This document shows, one piece after another, positions 41,956 to 50,779 of a DNA stretch of 64,000 nt; position 1 is the stretch's first letter; the number at the start of each line of letters is the position of its first letter. A program made the position numbers and the translations under genes. This DNA is from an uncultured Clostridia bacterium (GTDB lineage: Bacteria; Bacillota; Clostridia; Christensenellales; Aristaeellaceae). A model generated the notes under the pieces. The model worked only from the letters and a program-made list of their open reading frames with translations. It had not been told where the DNA came from and did not search any database. Where the stretch lies: contig CALCQO010000045.1 of the NCBI GenBank assembly GCA_937894675.1, forward strand, positions 62,001 to 126,000, given 5' to 3'.

Positions 41956-42042
41956 ATGCACCCCAATTTATGGTTGATTCTGGTTTGCGCTTGTGTCGCG
42001 GCCGGCGCCTTTTCCATTCACCGGAAAACAAGAATAAAGTAG
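41956..42042 (+). CDS. 28-residue single-span membrane protein
   Basis: The predicted peptide starts MHPNLWLILVCACVAAGAFS and ends HRKTRIK: one hydrophobic helix and a basic tail, so it should sit in the membrane with its C-terminus inside. AGGAGGAGTAAGGCG lies before the ATG, and a near-consensus promoter stands at the right distance, which is more than chance would give for an 87-bp frame. An in-frame ATG at 41938 would place AGGAGG inside the gene. Function unknown; it may be a small regulatory or toxin-like membrane peptide. The glycosyltransferase gene begins 84 bp downstream and may share the transcript. Confidence 0.6.
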   Translation: MHPNLWLILVCACVAAGAFSIHRKTRIK

Positions 42043-42126
42043 CTTCGTTATCCCGGTTGTTCCGCCTTTGCGCATATGTATTCTGGTTTGCGCGCACCGC
42101 CCGCGCAGCGGGTTGAATAATAAAGG

Positions 42127-42960
42127 ATGAAGGAATCCAGCTTGAAAAAAGTATCCATTATCATGGGCATATACAACTGCGAGGGGACCGTTGGGGAGTC
42201 CATTGATTCCATCATCGGGCAAACCTATCCCCATTGGGAGCTGATACTTTGCGACGATGGTTCCAGCGATGGAACCTACGCGCGCGCCAAGGAGTACGCG
42301 GACAGGTATCCTGAGCAAATCATCCTGCTGAAGAATGAAAAAAACCTCGGCCTGAACATGACGCTGAACAAATGCCTGGAGAAAGCTACAGGTGAATACA
42401 TCGCCCGGCAGGATGGGGATGACATTTCCCTGCCGGAGCGCTTTGAGAAGGAAGTAGCCTTTCTTGGGGAGCATCCGGAGTATGCCATTGTCAGCGCTGC
42501 CATGGTGCATGTTGATGAACAGGGCCCCTGGGGCACCAGCGACTTCCCCCGGCAGCCCACCCCCGCGGACTTTATGCGGGGTTCCCCCATCGCCCATGCC
42601 CCCTGCATGATCCGCCAGGAAGCCTTCCGCGCCGTGGGCGGGTACAGCGTGTCGCCCAAACTGCTGCGGGTAGAAGACTACCACCTCTGGTACAAGATGT
42701 ACATGAAGGGTTATTACGGCTACAACATGCCCGAAGCCCTCTACCACTGCAGCGATGACCGCGATGCCCAGGGCAGGCGGAACTTTCAGAACCGCCTCAA
42801 CGAATGCCGCATGAAATGGATGATTTTCCGGGATATGAAGCCGGGCCTGCGCACCCTGCCCTATTTGGTGCGCCCCCTGCTGGTGGGCATGCTGCCCAGC
42901 CCCCTGTACCGCTTTTTGCACCGCAGGAAACTGCAGTCGGATACACAGAATCTTTCTTAG
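42127..42960 (+). CDS. family 2 glycosyltransferase
   Basis: A GT-A fold enzyme of 277 residues: VSIIMGIYNCEGTVGESIDS opens the nucleotide-sugar site, LCDDGSSDGT follows, and RQDGDDISLPERF supplies the DXD metal motif. The C-terminal part (VEDYHLWYKMYMKGYYG) fits sugar transferases that build surface polysaccharide. The acceptor is unknown and there is no membrane helix, so it acts on the inner face. The first Met at 42127 has AAAGGATG upstream; the alternative MKKV-like start is a Leu/Lys stretch six codons in. It precedes the giant surface-protein gene. Confidence 0.9.
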   Translation: MKESSLKKVSIIMGIYNCEGTVGESIDSIIGQTYPHWELILCDDGSSDGTYARAKEYADRYPEQIILLKNEKNLGLNMTLNKCLEKATGEYIARQDGDDISLPERFEKEVAFLGEHPEYAIVSAAMVHVDEQGPWGTSDFPRQPTPADFMRGSPIAHAPCMIRQEAFRAVGGYSVSPKLLRVEDYHLWYKMYMKGYYGYNMPEALYHCSDDRDAQGRRNFQNRLNECRMKWMIFRDMKPGLRTLPYLVRPLLVGMLPSPLYRFLHRRKLQSDTQNLS

Positions 42961-43059
42961 GAAAAACAAGCTGATGCCCTCCATCCCAGAATGGCAGGCA
43001 TATGCCGATGGCTCGAATTGTAAATCTTCCTGTTGCCCCCGGGAGGGTGTCTGTATACA

Positions 43060-43088
43060 TTGACATCCTCCCGTTATTGTAATAAAAT
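43060..43088 (+). promoter_or_regulatory. promoter of the giant surface-protein gene
   Basis: TTGACA (43060-43065), 17-bp spacer, TAAAAT (43083-43088), 40 bp before the ATG. Confidence 0.8.
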
Positions 43089-43128
43089 TGTAATGAATTG
43101 GCGAAGAACCAAAGGAGGAGGCATCTGT

Positions 43129-46100
43129 ATGAATCATGCCCGTCGTTTCAACATATCCCGGGGAGGGGCGCTTTTCTTAGCCCTGATGATGCTGCTGTCG
43201 CCCGTAATGGGTTTGGCGCAGCCGCCCCTGGATCCCATCACCATCGCCGCGTCCTGGACGGGAGCGGACGGCTCTGCCCAGACGGCGAATTCCGTCCTGG
43301 TAACCTATGAAGGGTACCAGAACACCTACTGGCTGTATCTGCCCATGGAGGCGGTGCAGGCGGATGCCGCGGTGACGGTAACCGACAACTACCCTGGCAC
43401 CTATCCCGGCGGCTTCACCCTGCCCCAGGGACAGCCCCTGAGCATGCTGGGGTACATTGACGCGGGCGCAGGTTTGAGCCAGCAGCCAGTGTATTTCCAG
43501 GCCCTGGACGCAAACAATATGCCCATGGCTGATTTTACTTTGTATGTATCCACCCTGGCTCCCACCCCAGAGCCGCCCCAGCCGGTGGAAACCCCGGTGC
43601 CCCAGCCCCTGAACATCCCTGTTCGCTATGTGGATCAGAACACAGGAGCCGAGCTGATGCCCGCTTCCAGCGTGTCCGCCCCGGTGGGGCAGACAACCCC
43701 GGTATACGCACAGCCCATTGACGGATATACCCCCACCCAGAACGAGCAGGCGGTTACCGTGGACGGTAGCGGCATGGCCAATGTGGCGGAAGTTGTTTTC
43801 TACTACACCGCCAACGCCACACCGGTGCCCGAGCCTTTGAATATTCCCGTGCGCTATGTGGATCAGAACACTGGAGCCGAGCTGATGCCCGCTTCCAGCG
43901 TGTCCGCCCCGGTGGGGCAGACAACCCCGGTATACGCACAGCCCATTGACGGCTACACCCCCACCCAGAACGAGCAGGTGGTTACCGTGGACGCAAACGG
44001 CATGGCCAATGTGGCGGAAATTGTCTTCTATTACACCGCCAACGCCACCCCGGTGCCCGAGCCTTTGAATATCCCGGTGCGCTATGTGGATCAGAACACT
44101 GGAGCCGAGCTGATGCCCGCTTCCAGCGTGTCCGCTCCCGTGGGGCAGACCACCCCGGTCTACGCTCAGCCCATTGACGGATACACAGCTACCCAGAACG
44201 AGCAGGCGGTTACCGTGGACGCAAACGGCATGGCCAATATGGCGGAGGTAGTCTTCTACTACACCGCCAACGCCACCCCGGTGCCCGAGCCTTTGAATAT
44301 CCCGGTGCGCTATGTGGATCAGAACACTGGAGCCGAGCTGATGCCCGCTTCCAGCGTGTCCGCTCCCGTGGGGCAGACCACCCCGGTCTACGCTCAGCCC
44401 ATTGACGGATACACAGCTACCCAGAACGAGCAGGCGGTTACCGTGGACGCAAACGGCATGGCCAATATGGCGGAGGTAGTCTTCTACTACACCGCCAACG
44501 CCACCCCGGTGCCCGAGCCCCTGAACATCCCGGTGCGCTATGTGGATCAGAACACAGGAGCCGAGCTGATGCCCGCTTCCAGCGTGTCCGCCCCGGTGGG
44601 GCAGACCACCCCGGTCTATGCCCAGCCCATTGACGGCTATACCCCCGCCCAGAACGAGCAGGCGGTTACCGTGGACGCAAACGGCATGGCCAATGTGGCG
44701 GAAGTAGTCTTCTACTACACCGCCAACGCCACCGCTGTACCCGAACCCACCCAGACCCCCGCCCCCGCGCAGATACCCGTCTATTACAAGGACAGGGACA
44801 GCGGCGCGGACGTTGCCAGCGCCCAGAGCGTAACCGCCGAGGCCGGCAAGGAAACCCAGATTTACGCCCAGCCCGCTGATTTGCAGGCCGGCTATACCCT
44901 CGCTGACGGGGTGGATGTGCAAACCGTGTCGGTGGACGAAAACGGCGTGGCCACCCCCGCTGAAATCACCTTCCTGTATGTGCAGAAAGCGCTGCCCGTG
45001 CTCACCATCCGCTTTGTGGATGAGACCACCGGGCAGGATGTCGCCCCCAGCAAAACCATGTCCATGACGCCGGGCGAGCACGACATTCTGGCCGAGCCGG
45101 ACAACCTGCCCGAGCTGTACGCCCCCTCCGGCCCCACCACCCAGCGGGTTACCGCGACGGAGGACATGGTCAGCCCCGATACCTTGACCTTCTTCTACAA
45201 GCCCAAGGTCAGCGAGCCTGTGGACGTGCCCGTGCGCTTTGTGGACAGGGACGGCAACCCCGTCGCCACCGCCAAGGTATTCCAGGCTGCCGACGGTACC
45301 AACACCATCAAAGCCGAGCCGGATGATCTGCAGACCGGCTATCAGCTGATTGAGGGAGAGCCGGATACCAAGTACGTGATTGTCAGCAACAACACCGCGG
45401 ACCCGGCCGAGGTGCTCTTCCACTACGAGTTCGTGGAGACCCCGGTGGTCACCGAGGTGCCCACCCCCACCCCGGAACCCGCCCCCAAGGTTGCCATTGT
45501 GACCATCTATTACAGGGACCAGTTTGGTGCTTCCCTGATTAACCCGCCGGAAACCGTCACGGTAACGGAAGGCCAGCCCGCCACGGTAGCCGTGGATCCG
45601 ACCAAACTGGACAGCCGCCGGTATGAGCTGACCAGCGCCGCCGAGCAGGTGGTAACCGTGGACGCCAGCGGCATCGCCTCCCCCGAGCAGGTGGTCTTCC
45701 TCTACAAGGATTTAAGCGTTGACCGCACCGCGGAAATACAGGTGAAATACCTGGATCAGGCCGACGGCGAAGTGGCCCCCGCGGAAACCGTGCCGGTGAA
45801 ACTGGGCGACAACACCATCACCAGCAAGCATGAAACAGCCCCTGAGGGCTTTGAAGCCCAGCAGCCCACCAGCCAGACTGTCAACCTGAGCCCCGAAGGC
45901 GTGCTTACCCCCAGCGAGGTGGTGTTCCGCTTTACCAAGGTGGAAATCACCCCCTCCCCCGTGCCCGAGCCCACCGCCTTCCCCTTTACCCTGAAGGAAA
46001 TGGACGCCTACGCCTACCCCCGCAGCAATGAGATCAACTTCCGTTCCGAGCCGCTGGCGTCGGGCACGGAGAATATCATCCGCAAGGTGGGCGCTCAGGA

Positions 46101-48657
46101 TTTGATGCATATCACCGGCAGCCTGGTGAACAACCGGGATGAGGTATGGTACTTTGGCACCATCGACGGTGTGGAAGGGTTTATGAAGCAGGATGTGACC
46201 CGTATCCTGACGGAGGATGAGACCGCGGCGGCCCTTGGCTACACCCCCGCGCCCACCACCGGCCCCACCCCCAGCCCCACCCCGGTGGCGGACGGTGTTG
46301 CCCTGAACATCTGGGGCGTGGCCAACGCCAACTCCCTGCGCTTCCGCGCCGAGCCCTCCACCAAGGCCAAGGTGGTGGCGGACCTGAAAAAGGGCGACAA
46401 GGTATTCGTTTATCAGCAGCAAACCTCCGAGGAGGAAAAGTGGTACGCCGCCGTGTTCAACGGCAAGGAAGGCTTTGTCATGTCCAGCTTCATCGATCTG
46501 ATGAGCAAGCAGGAAAGCGACAAGCTGCAGGCGTCCCTGCCCTCCCCCGCTCCTGTGCGCACCCTGCCGCCGCTGGCTACAGAAAAGCCGGCGGCCACCA
46601 CCCAGGCGCCGGCTACCGCGACGCCCGTGGCCACCACCATGGTGGTAACCGCCTCGCCCCAGCCGACAGCCTCCGCGGCCCCCGCCCCCTACCGGGGCTA
46701 CGCCCTGACCACCAGGCAGGTGCCGCTGCGCACGGGCATCAGTGAGTCCAGCGAGTTCATCCTGGCCACATTGCCCCAGAACGCCCTGGTGTTGATTTCC
46801 GGCCAGGCCTACGTGGAAGGGACTGCCTGGAACCATGTGGAAGCCCTGAGCATCAAACAGACCGGGTATATCCCCGACAGCGCCCTGCGCCGCATCGATC
46901 CCCAGGAAGCGCAGCCCTATCTGAACGCGCTGCAGACCACCCCCTCCCCCACCCCTGTGCGCATTACCCAGCAGGTAACGGGCTTTGCCATCACCATCGG
47001 CAGCAATGTGCCCATGCGCAGCTACTTCAACACCAACGCGGAAATCATCGCCCTGCTTGGCATGGGCGAGGTGGTGCAGGTGCTGGGCCAGGAAGCCCAG
47101 GACAACATCACCTGGCATGTGGTGCAGTTCAATGGCTTGTACGGCTTTATCCGCACCGACCAGCTGCGCATGCTGAACCCCACCGAGTCCCAGAGCTATC
47201 TGAACTCCCTGCGCGCCACACTGCCCCCCGCTGTGACACCCGCCGTGCAATTGACCCAGAACAGCCTGTCCAGCTACGGCTATGTGAACACCGACAAGGT
47301 GCGCCTGCGCAAGGAAGCCAACACCAATTCCGCGTACCTGAAGATGATGGACAAAAACGCTTTTGCCCTGGTATTGGGCAGCGTCATCGGTGCCGACGGC
47401 AGCACCTGGTACAAGATCAACCAGGCGGGCACGGAAGGCTATGTGATGGGCAGCTACTTTACCGTACTGCCGATGAACCAGCTGACCACCTTCCTGCAAA
47501 GCTCCGACTACCTCAACGCCAATACCGGCGCTTCCTCCTCCGGCGGCAAACCGGCCTCCCAGATTACCGCGGTGGAAGACTTCAACGCCCAGGTTTGGAA
47601 GAACCCCACCCTGGCTCAGGCCAGCTATGAGCCCTTCAACCCGCTGGGCTCCCCCACCCCCCAGGTGGAAGCCATCGTGACCCCCTCGCCCGAGCCGTCT
47701 GAGACGCCGGAAGCGACGGTAAGCTTCGGGCCGCTGACCACTGAAACACCGGTTTCGCCTTCCTCCTCCTTCCCCACAGGGCTGCTGGCCATCGGGCTGT
47801 TAGCCGTGCTGGGCGGCGGCGGATACTACGCCTACTACATGTACAAACAGAACCAGCAGCGCGCCGCTGCCCGCAACGCCAAGCGCCGCCAGCAGCAGCA
47901 ACAGCAGCAGCAGGCGGGCGGCCCCCAGACAAGGCCGGCGCAGACCCAGGGCACTGCCGCTTATCAGCCCCCCCGTCCCCGCACCCCCGGCGCCCCCGGG
48001 CAGACAGGCGCGGCCGGACAGCCCGGACAACCGCCCCAGGCAGGCGCCCAGGGAACCCAGCGTCCCCTGAGCCAGCAGCCGCCCCAGGGAGGTCCCCAGG
48101 GAACAAGCCAGTACCGCCCGGCCCAGCCCGGCGTGCAGGGAACGGCGCAATACCGTCCTGAGCAGACTGGCACCCAGGGTACCACCCAGTACCGCCCCGC
48201 GGGCCAGGTGCCCCCAAGTGCCCCCGGCCAGGCCGGAACAAACGGACAGGCTGGCGCGAGCGGCACCCCCGCCGCGGGAACCGCCCAATACCGGCCCGTA
48301 ACCCAGCAGGGTGCCCCCGGACAGACCGGCATGCCCCCTGCCCAGACGGCGGGAACCACCCAGTTCCGTCCGCTGAACCAGCCGCCCATCCAGGGCACCC
48401 CGGCTCAGCCCCCCCTTAGCGGCCAGCAGGCGCCCCTCCAGGACAGCGCCCAGACGCCGCAACCTACCCGGCAACTGCCCGTCCAGAAGGCAGACACCCA
48501 GGCGCCAACGGATAAACCGGTGGAATCCGCCGCGGACAGAACCGTTGATGCCGTCCCGGAGAAACCCAGCCAGGCAGGCGAAACGAAGCCTTCCGAAGGG
48601 GAAGCTTCCCGCCGCCGCCGCAGGGCAGACAGGCACGACGATGAACCCGACGCGTAA
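43129..48657 (+). CDS. giant MucBP/SH3-repeat surface protein with single membrane span and Q/P/G-rich tail
   Basis: The 1842-residue protein starts at 43129 (GGAGGAGG upstream; an ATG at 43093 is at the transcript start). It has a signal peptide (about 1-33) and an about 120-residue head. Five near-identical 76-residue MucBP-type repeats follow (160-539, each opening PLNIPVRYVDQNTGAEL). Then come about five diverged MucBP units (540-950), five bacterial SH3 modules (about 955-1480, such as VRLRKEANTNSAYLKMM) with Pro/Thr linkers, one membrane helix (about 1548-1573) and a 269-residue tail. The tail starts with a basic poly-Gln stretch and carries repeated QYRP boxes. It lacks LPXTG. By orientation the repeats are outside and the tail inside. 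Adhesion to mucin-like glycans and binding of wall peptide are family-based guesses. Confidence 0.9.
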   Translation: MNHARRFNISRGGALFLALMMLLSPVMGLAQPPLDPITIAASWTGADGSAQTANSVLVTYEGYQNTYWLYLPMEAVQADAAVTVTDNYPGTYPGGFTLPQGQPLSMLGYIDAGAGLSQQPVYFQALDANNMPMADFTLYVSTLAPTPEPPQPVETPVPQPLNIPVRYVDQNTGAELMPASSVSAPVGQTTPVYAQPIDGYTPTQNEQAVTVDGSGMANVAEVVFYYTANATPVPEPLNIPVRYVDQNTGAELMPASSVSAPVGQTTPVYAQPIDGYTPTQNEQVVTVDANGMANVAEIVFYYTANATPVPEPLNIPVRYVDQNTGAELMPASSVSAPVGQTTPVYAQPIDGYTATQNEQAVTVDANGMANMAEVVFYYTANATPVPEPLNIPVRYVDQNTGAELMPASSVSAPVGQTTPVYAQPIDGYTATQNEQAVTVDANGMANMAEVVFYYTANATPVPEPLNIPVRYVDQNTGAELMPASSVSAPVGQTTPVYAQPIDGYTPAQNEQAVTVDANGMANVAEVVFYYTANATAVPEPTQTPAPAQIPVYYKDRDSGADVASAQSVTAEAGKETQIYAQPADLQAGYTLADGVDVQTVSVDENGVATPAEITFLYVQKALPVLTIRFVDETTGQDVAPSKTMSMTPGEHDILAEPDNLPELYAPSGPTTQRVTATEDMVSPDTLTFFYKPKVSEPVDVPVRFVDRDGNPVATAKVFQAADGTNTIKAEPDDLQTGYQLIEGEPDTKYVIVSNNTADPAEVLFHYEFVETPVVTEVPTPTPEPAPKVAIVTIYYRDQFGASLINPPETVTVTEGQPATVAVDPTKLDSRRYELTSAAEQVVTVDASGIASPEQVVFLYKDLSVDRTAEIQVKYLDQADGEVAPAETVPVKLGDNTITSKHETAPEGFEAQQPTSQTVNLSPEGVLTPSEVVFRFTKVEITPSPVPEPTAFPFTLKEMDAYAYPRSNEINFRSEPLASGTENIIRKVGAQDLMHITGSLVNNRDEVWYFGTIDGVEGFMKQDVTRILTEDETAAALGYTPAPTTGPTPSPTPVADGVALNIWGVANANSLRFRAEPSTKAKVVADLKKGDKVFVYQQQTSEEEKWYAAVFNGKEGFVMSSFIDLMSKQESDKLQASLPSPAPVRTLPPLATEKPAATTQAPATATPVATTMVVTASPQPTASAAPAPYRGYALTTRQVPLRTGISESSEFILATLPQNALVLISGQAYVEGTAWNHVEALSIKQTGYIPDSALRRIDPQEAQPYLNALQTTPSPTPVRITQQVTGFAITIGSNVPMRSYFNTNAEIIALLGMGEVVQVLGQEAQDNITWHVVQFNGLYGFIRTDQLRMLNPTESQSYLNSLRATLPPAVTPAVQLTQNSLSSYGYVNTDKVRLRKEANTNSAYLKMMDKNAFALVLGSVIGADGSTWYKINQAGTEGYVMGSYFTVLPMNQLTTFLQSSDYLNANTGASSSGGKPASQITAVEDFNAQVWKNPTLAQASYEPFNPLGSPTPQVEAIVTPSPEPSETPEATVSFGPLTTETPVSPSSSFPTGLLAIGLLAVLGGGGYYAYYMYKQNQQRAAARNAKRRQQQQQQQQAGGPQTRPAQTQGTAAYQPPRPRTPGAPGQTGAAGQPGQPPQAGAQGTQRPLSQQPPQGGPQGTSQYRPAQPGVQGTAQYRPEQTGTQGTTQYRPAGQVPPSAPGQAGTNGQAGASGTPAAGTAQYRPVTQQGAPGQTGMPPAQTAGTTQFRPLNQPPIQGTPAQPPLSGQQAPLQDSAQTPQPTRQLPVQKADTQAPTDKPVESAADRTVDAVPEKPSQAGETKPSEGEASRRRRRADRHDDEPDA
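43606..44745 (+). repeat. five tandem 228-bp coding repeats (MucBP-type)
   Basis: Units begin at 43606, 43834, 44062, 44290 and 44518, each exactly 228 bp (76 codons). Units 3 and 4 (44062-44289 and 44290-44517) appear identical base for base by eye. The others differ at a scatter of mostly silent sites, for example aacatccct against aatatcccg at the unit start. This points to recent unit duplication by recombination. Confidence 0.95.
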
Positions 48658-48670
48658 CACCTGAACCCTC

Positions 48671-48700
48671 CCCCCGGGCAAATGCCCGGGGGATTCCTTT
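48671..48700 (+). terminator. intrinsic terminator of the giant surface-protein gene
   Basis: Perfect stem CCCCCGGGCA (48671-48680) with TGCCCGGGGG (48683-48692) and a short T-rich tail (ATTCCTTT). Confidence 0.75.
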
Positions 48701-48727
48701 GCAATCCCCCATCCCGCCTGTGTTTGC

Positions 48728-48756
48728 TTTGCAAATGAGGCGGGCTATGGTATACT
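48728..48756 (+). promoter_or_regulatory. promoter of the NYN-glycosyltransferase-pot operon
   Basis: TTTGCA (48728-48733), 17-bp spacer, TATACT (48751-48756), giving a leader of about 58 nt. Confidence 0.55.
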
Positions 48757-48820
48757 GACTATGCTTCATCAAGTACAATTTTGAAGTGATTACATGCCCT
48801 GAAGGCATAAGGAGATACAT

Positions 48821-49807
48821 TTGGCTACATCAAAATTCGCGATTTTTGTCGACCTGGAAAACTGCGGCGCGAAGGTCGAAACCCTCAACAACATTTTAGA
48901 AAAGGTGAAAATCCGCGGCGACATCCTGCTGGGCAAGGTGTACGGCTACACCGACGGGTTTAGCGCCTTAAAGGAAGTGCTGCTGTCCAACACCTTCAAT
49001 GTGGTGCCCTCCCTGCGCTACGGCATCAGCCAGAAGAACAACGCCGACATCCAGCTGGTGCTGGACGCCATGGAGGTGGCCTACACCAACACCCTGATCG
49101 ACTCTTTCTGCATTGTTTCGGGCGACAGCGACTACACCCCCCTGGTGGGCAAACTCAAGAGCATGGGCAAGTACGTGCTGGGCATCTCCCGCAGTGAAGT
49201 GGCCAGCAAGATTTTTATCAATGCCTGCAACGAGTTCCAGTTTCTGGAGACAGTGGCCACCCGCCGCGCGCCTGTAGTAAAGAGCCGCAAGCCCAATGTG
49301 GAGGAAAACGGCGATGAGGCTTCCCTGGTGAAGCTGCTGGAGAGCATCCTGGACGAGCAGGCGGATGAGGACGAAATGTTCGCCAGCGAACTCAAGGGCA
49401 TCCTGCTGCGCCTGCGCCCCGACTTTGACGAGAAGAGCTACGGCTGCAATACCTTCTCCAAACTCCTGACCAAGCTGTCGGGCAAGTATGGGGTCATCAA
49501 GGTGCGCAACGAAAACAACAATGTCATGGTGTCCCTCTCCGGCGACACCGTCAAGACCGCCAGCCTGCTGGACAGCGCCAACTGGGTCAGCGTGTTTGAG
49601 GATCAGCTCAAACGCTACAAGGATGACGGGTTCGAGCGCATCAACCCCAGCATCCTCAAGGCGGATATCACCAGCCAGTACCCGGATTTCAGCGAGAAAG
49701 GCATCGGCTTTAAGCGCTTCAGCGACATCCTGAAGGATTTGGAGAGGCGCGATGTGTTGAAGTTGGAAATGGACGACCAGAAGAACATGCTGGTTAAAAT
49801 GCTGTAA
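48821..49807 (+). CDS. NYN (PIN-like) nuclease with C-terminal OST-HTH/LOTUS modules
   Basis: Residues 1-145 form a LabA-type NYN domain: FVDLENCG (Asp11), NNADIQLVLDAM and VSGDSDYTPLVGKLKSMGK supply the acidic metal-binding set of a PIN-like ribonuclease. Two OST-HTH-like winged modules follow (about 165-240, SYGCNTFSKLLTKLSGKYGV; and about 250-328, GIGFKRFSDILKDLERRDVL), which bind RNA or G-quadruplexes in other proteins. The start is TTG at 48821: AAGGAG lies 6 nt upstream and no ATG is in frame near it. It is the first gene of a long plus-strand run. Its RNA target is unknown. Confidence 0.88.
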   Translation: MATSKFAIFVDLENCGAKVETLNNILEKVKIRGDILLGKVYGYTDGFSALKEVLLSNTFNVVPSLRYGISQKNNADIQLVLDAMEVAYTNTLIDSFCIVSGDSDYTPLVGKLKSMGKYVLGISRSEVASKIFINACNEFQFLETVATRRAPVVKSRKPNVEENGDEASLVKLLESILDEQADEDEMFASELKGILLRLRPDFDEKSYGCNTFSKLLTKLSGKYGVIKVRNENNNVMVSLSGDTVKTASLLDSANWVSVFEDQLKRYKDDGFERINPSILKADITSQYPDFSEKGIGFKRFSDILKDLERRDVLKLEMDDQKNMLVKML

Positions 49808-49817
49808 GGAGACACAA

Positions 49818-50756
49818 ATGCCTAACCCTGTGTATTCCATCATCATTCCCTGCTACAACGAGCAGGAGGTGCTCACCGAGACCCACCGCCGCCTGACGGC
49901 GGTGATGGAAGAGATGGGCGAAAGCTACGAGCTGGTCTATGTCAATGATGGCTCCCGGGACAATACCCCCGCCATGCTCAACGACCTGGCGGCCCAGGAC
50001 CCCCATGTGCGGGTGGTACATTTCGCCCGCAACGGCGGGCACCAGATTGCCGTTACCGCGGGGCTGGACTACGCCTCCGGCGACGCCCTGGTGATCATTG
50101 ACGCCGATTTGCAGGACCCGCCTGAAGTGATCCCGGAAATGGCCGCCAAGTGGAAGGAAGGCTTCGAGGTGGTGTACGGGCAGCGCCGCAGCCGCCAGGG
50201 GGAAAGCCGTTTCAAGGAAATGACGGCTAAAGCCTACTACAAGATTCTGCAGAAGCTGGCCGGGGACATTTTCCCCCGCGATACAGGGGATTTCCGCCTG
50301 GTGGACCGCAAGGTGGCGGACGTCATCCGGGGGATGCCCGAGCATTCCCGCTATCTGCGGGGCATGTTCGCCTGGGCAGGCTTTAAGCAGACCCCTGTGC
50401 TGTTTGACAGGGACAAGCGTTTTGCCGGGGAGACCCATTATCCCCTGAAAAAGATGATCAAGCTGGCCATGGACGGCATCCTGTCCTTTTCGGACAAGCC
50501 GCTGACACTGCCTCTGGTGCTTGGGTCTGTGATGACCGCCCTAGGCGGGCTGATGGGGCTGATCCTGCTGATTCTTTTGCTCTTCCATACCCAGGGCGGG
50601 CTGTGGTGGATCGCTTCCCTCATTTTGCTCACGGGCGGCGTCATCCTGCTGTGCATGGGCATCCAGGGCAGGTATCTGGCTAGGGTGTATGAGGAAGTCA
50701 AAGGCCGGCCTCTGTACGTGGTGGGCGACACCCGCGGTTTTGAGGGCGAAGCCTGA
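49818..50756 (+). CDS. DPM1/GtrB-like polyprenyl-phosphate glycosyltransferase
   Basis: A family 2 glycosyltransferase of 312 residues: SIIIPCYNEQEVLTETHRRL, YVNDGSRDNTPAML, VIIDADLQDPPEVIPEM (DXD) and the RDTGDFRLVDRKV loop match the GtrB/ArnC/DPM1 type that loads a sugar on polyprenyl phosphate. Two C-terminal membrane helices (about 230-255 and 265-290) anchor it, ending with a cytoplasmic tail. It probably supplies a lipid-linked sugar for cell-wall or surface glycan modification. AAGGAG lies before the ATG, 10 bp after the NYN stop. Confidence 0.92.
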   Translation: MPNPVYSIIIPCYNEQEVLTETHRRLTAVMEEMGESYELVYVNDGSRDNTPAMLNDLAAQDPHVRVVHFARNGGHQIAVTAGLDYASGDALVIIDADLQDPPEVIPEMAAKWKEGFEVVYGQRRSRQGESRFKEMTAKAYYKILQKLAGDIFPRDTGDFRLVDRKVADVIRGMPEHSRYLRGMFAWAGFKQTPVLFDRDKRFAGETHYPLKKMIKLAMDGILSFSDKPLTLPLVLGSVMTALGGLMGLILLILLLFHTQGGLWWIASLILLTGGVILLCMGIQGRYLARVYEEVKGRPLYVVGDTRGFEGEA

Positions 50757-50779
50757 AATTTTACATCAAAGGAGAACCT

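Noticed and set aside
43606..44745. CRISPR-like regular repeats
   Set aside because: Units are 228 bp, contiguous, coding and without spacers.
43177..45423. 748-codon open frame antisense to the giant surface protein
   Set aside because: It is a by-product of GC-rich repeated codons; no ribosome site, and its own repeats mirror the sense repeats.
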